From: Candidatus Magnetobacterium casense
GTDB lineage: Bacteria; Nitrospirota; Thermodesulfovibrionia; Thermodesulfovibrionales; Magnetobacteriaceae
Direction: 5' to 3'
Length of the DNA stretch: 64,000 nucleotides
Assembly: GCF_000714715.1 (NCBI RefSeq)
Contig: NZ_JMFO01000009.1
Coordinates: 46,375 to 110,374 of the forward strand
Shown here piece after piece: positions 63,516 to 64,000 of this stretch. Each line of letters begins with the position of its first letter. Position 1 is the stretch's first letter. The notes beneath the pieces are model-generated. The model made no database searches. It had not been told where the DNA came from and saw nothing but the letters and a program-made list of their open reading frames with translations. Made by a program: the position numbers and the translations under genes.

Positions 63516-64000
63516 TTAACTTGAACAATTAGGTGCTATAGTATAATTCCATTCACCATGAAATGAAGCCTTAGTTAAATTAACTTTGTCAAATTCTTCA
63601 TCAGACACCTTAATTCCCTTTGAGTAAGCAGTTGTATCCAGTTCTGCCTTGATCTTTAAACCCTTATTTGTTGTGGTGCTACCTATTAGATTTACGATTA
63701 TCTCATGGCTTGTCAAAGGCTTACCACGCCAGTTCATGCTTATATGGCAGAACATTCTATGTTCTATTTTATTCCATTTGCTGGTTCCCGGTGGAAAGTG
63801 ACAAACCGATATGTTTAAACCTGTTTCGTTTGCAAAACGTTGGAGTGCAACCTTCCACAAACGGACACGATAGCCATTACTGCCCCCGCAATCAGCAGTA
63901 ATGAGAAGTGTTTTAGCATTGGGATAATGTTCACACCCCATTTTACGCCACCAGCGGCGGATACTTTCCACTGCAAACTCCGAAGTATCGTTATCTGTAC
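63502..64000 (-). mobile_element. ISAzo13-type insertion sequence, right part outside window
   Basis: Its left boundary is set by comparison of the two Rpn copies (63501/63502). The end reads GTAACTGTCCATAATTAAC. The element carries the transposase below. The other end and any target duplication are beyond the window. Confidence 0.8.
63516..64000 (-). CDS. ISAzo13-family transposase, C-terminal part
   Basis: The frame is open to the window end (TDNDTSEFAVESIRRWW), so the N-terminal part is missing. Visible parts are TLLITADCGGSNGYRVRLWK with a catalytic-type Asp, ISVCHFPPGTSKWNKIEHRMF with the Glu, and HGEWNYTI at the end, all typical of ISAzo13 transposases. TAA at 63516-63518. Confidence 0.9.
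   Translation of the reverse strand, partial: TDNDTSEFAVESIRRWWRKMGCEHYPNAKTLLITADCGGSNGYRVRLWKVALQRFANETGLNISVCHFPPGTSKWNKIEHRMFCHISMNWRGKPLTSHEIIVNLIGSTTTNKGLKIKAELDTTAYSKGIKVSDEEFDKVNLTKASFHGEWNYTIAPNCSS

Noticed and set aside
63671..63683. The 13-base end of the 113-bp element (TTGTGGTGCTACC) inside the transposase gene
   Set aside because: It encodes the conserved GSTTT residues of the ISAzo13 transposase and there is no element around it, so the match is most likely chance.

Overview
This 64 kb window looks like a chromosomal contig from an uncultured-type bacterium. The mix of genes (very many cytosolic histidine kinases and multi-receiver proteins, a FlaG-like protein, TRL-like and TM2 proteins, VapD, Panacea, HicB and HEPN/MNT toxin-antitoxin remnants, an ISAzo13-type transposase) is what I associate with Nitrospirota/Thermodesulfovibrionales-like genomes. 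That taxonomic guess is inference; no rRNA gene is present to test it.

Layout. 1-5207: signalling block with a histidine kinase cut by the window edge, a twin-receiver/PAS protein, a twin-receiver histidine kinase and, convergently, a REC-PAS-HisKA_2 kinase coupled to purC. 6187-8215: TPR and HEAT repeat proteins. 8442-13358: phosphatase, tgt, recX, recO, a DUF151 protein and an aminotransferase. 13756-17690: an arsenic operon (arsC-acr3) bracketed by inverted copies of a dispersed repeat, an orphan ABC permease, and a RelE-type toxin-antitoxin pair. 17690-24562: trmJ, a lytic transglycosylase, a four-PAS histidine kinase, a REC-HisKA_2 kinase and a FlaG-like gene. 24731-27476: a large membrane protein and an orphan hydrogenase-type small subunit. 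27881-33674: tRNA-Ser, typA, carB. 33983-41157: degraded hicBA, terB, a Ca2+ P-type ATPase, a Panacea locus inserted between the ATPase and a duplicate of its 3' end, a ComM-like ATPase, TRL-like lipoprotein and TM2 protein. 41444-43805: split YeeE/YedE transporter and DUF5397-VapD. 43950-48963: rlpA, hslUV, lipA, mazG, HU. 49199-54181: tRNA-Ala, MNT/HEPN pair with a frameshifted HEPN gene, a NosL-ABC operon, ybeY (apparently starting at ATT) and a DGK-PAP2 fusion. 54334-60210: a cluster of membrane proteins carrying N- or C-terminal zinc ribbons. 60435-64000: apbE, two tandem Rpn-type nuclease genes, and an ISAzo13-type element that truncates the second.

Themes. The housekeeping genes are intact and often translationally coupled (recO with the DUF151 gene, hslV-hslU, mazG-lipA-style overlaps). 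The accessory layer is rich in small mobile or dispersed repeats: one 102-bp element has 10-bp inverted ends and an 8-bp flanking duplication, a 113-bp family has GGTAGCAC ends, and a GC-rich family sits directly before several gene starts. Five toxin-antitoxin-like loci are present and at least two are visibly decayed. The least explained region is the zinc-ribbon membrane cluster at 54-60 kb, which shows gene-internal repeats and a duplicated promoter/first-exon-like module. No CRISPR array, rRNA operon or prophage is seen.
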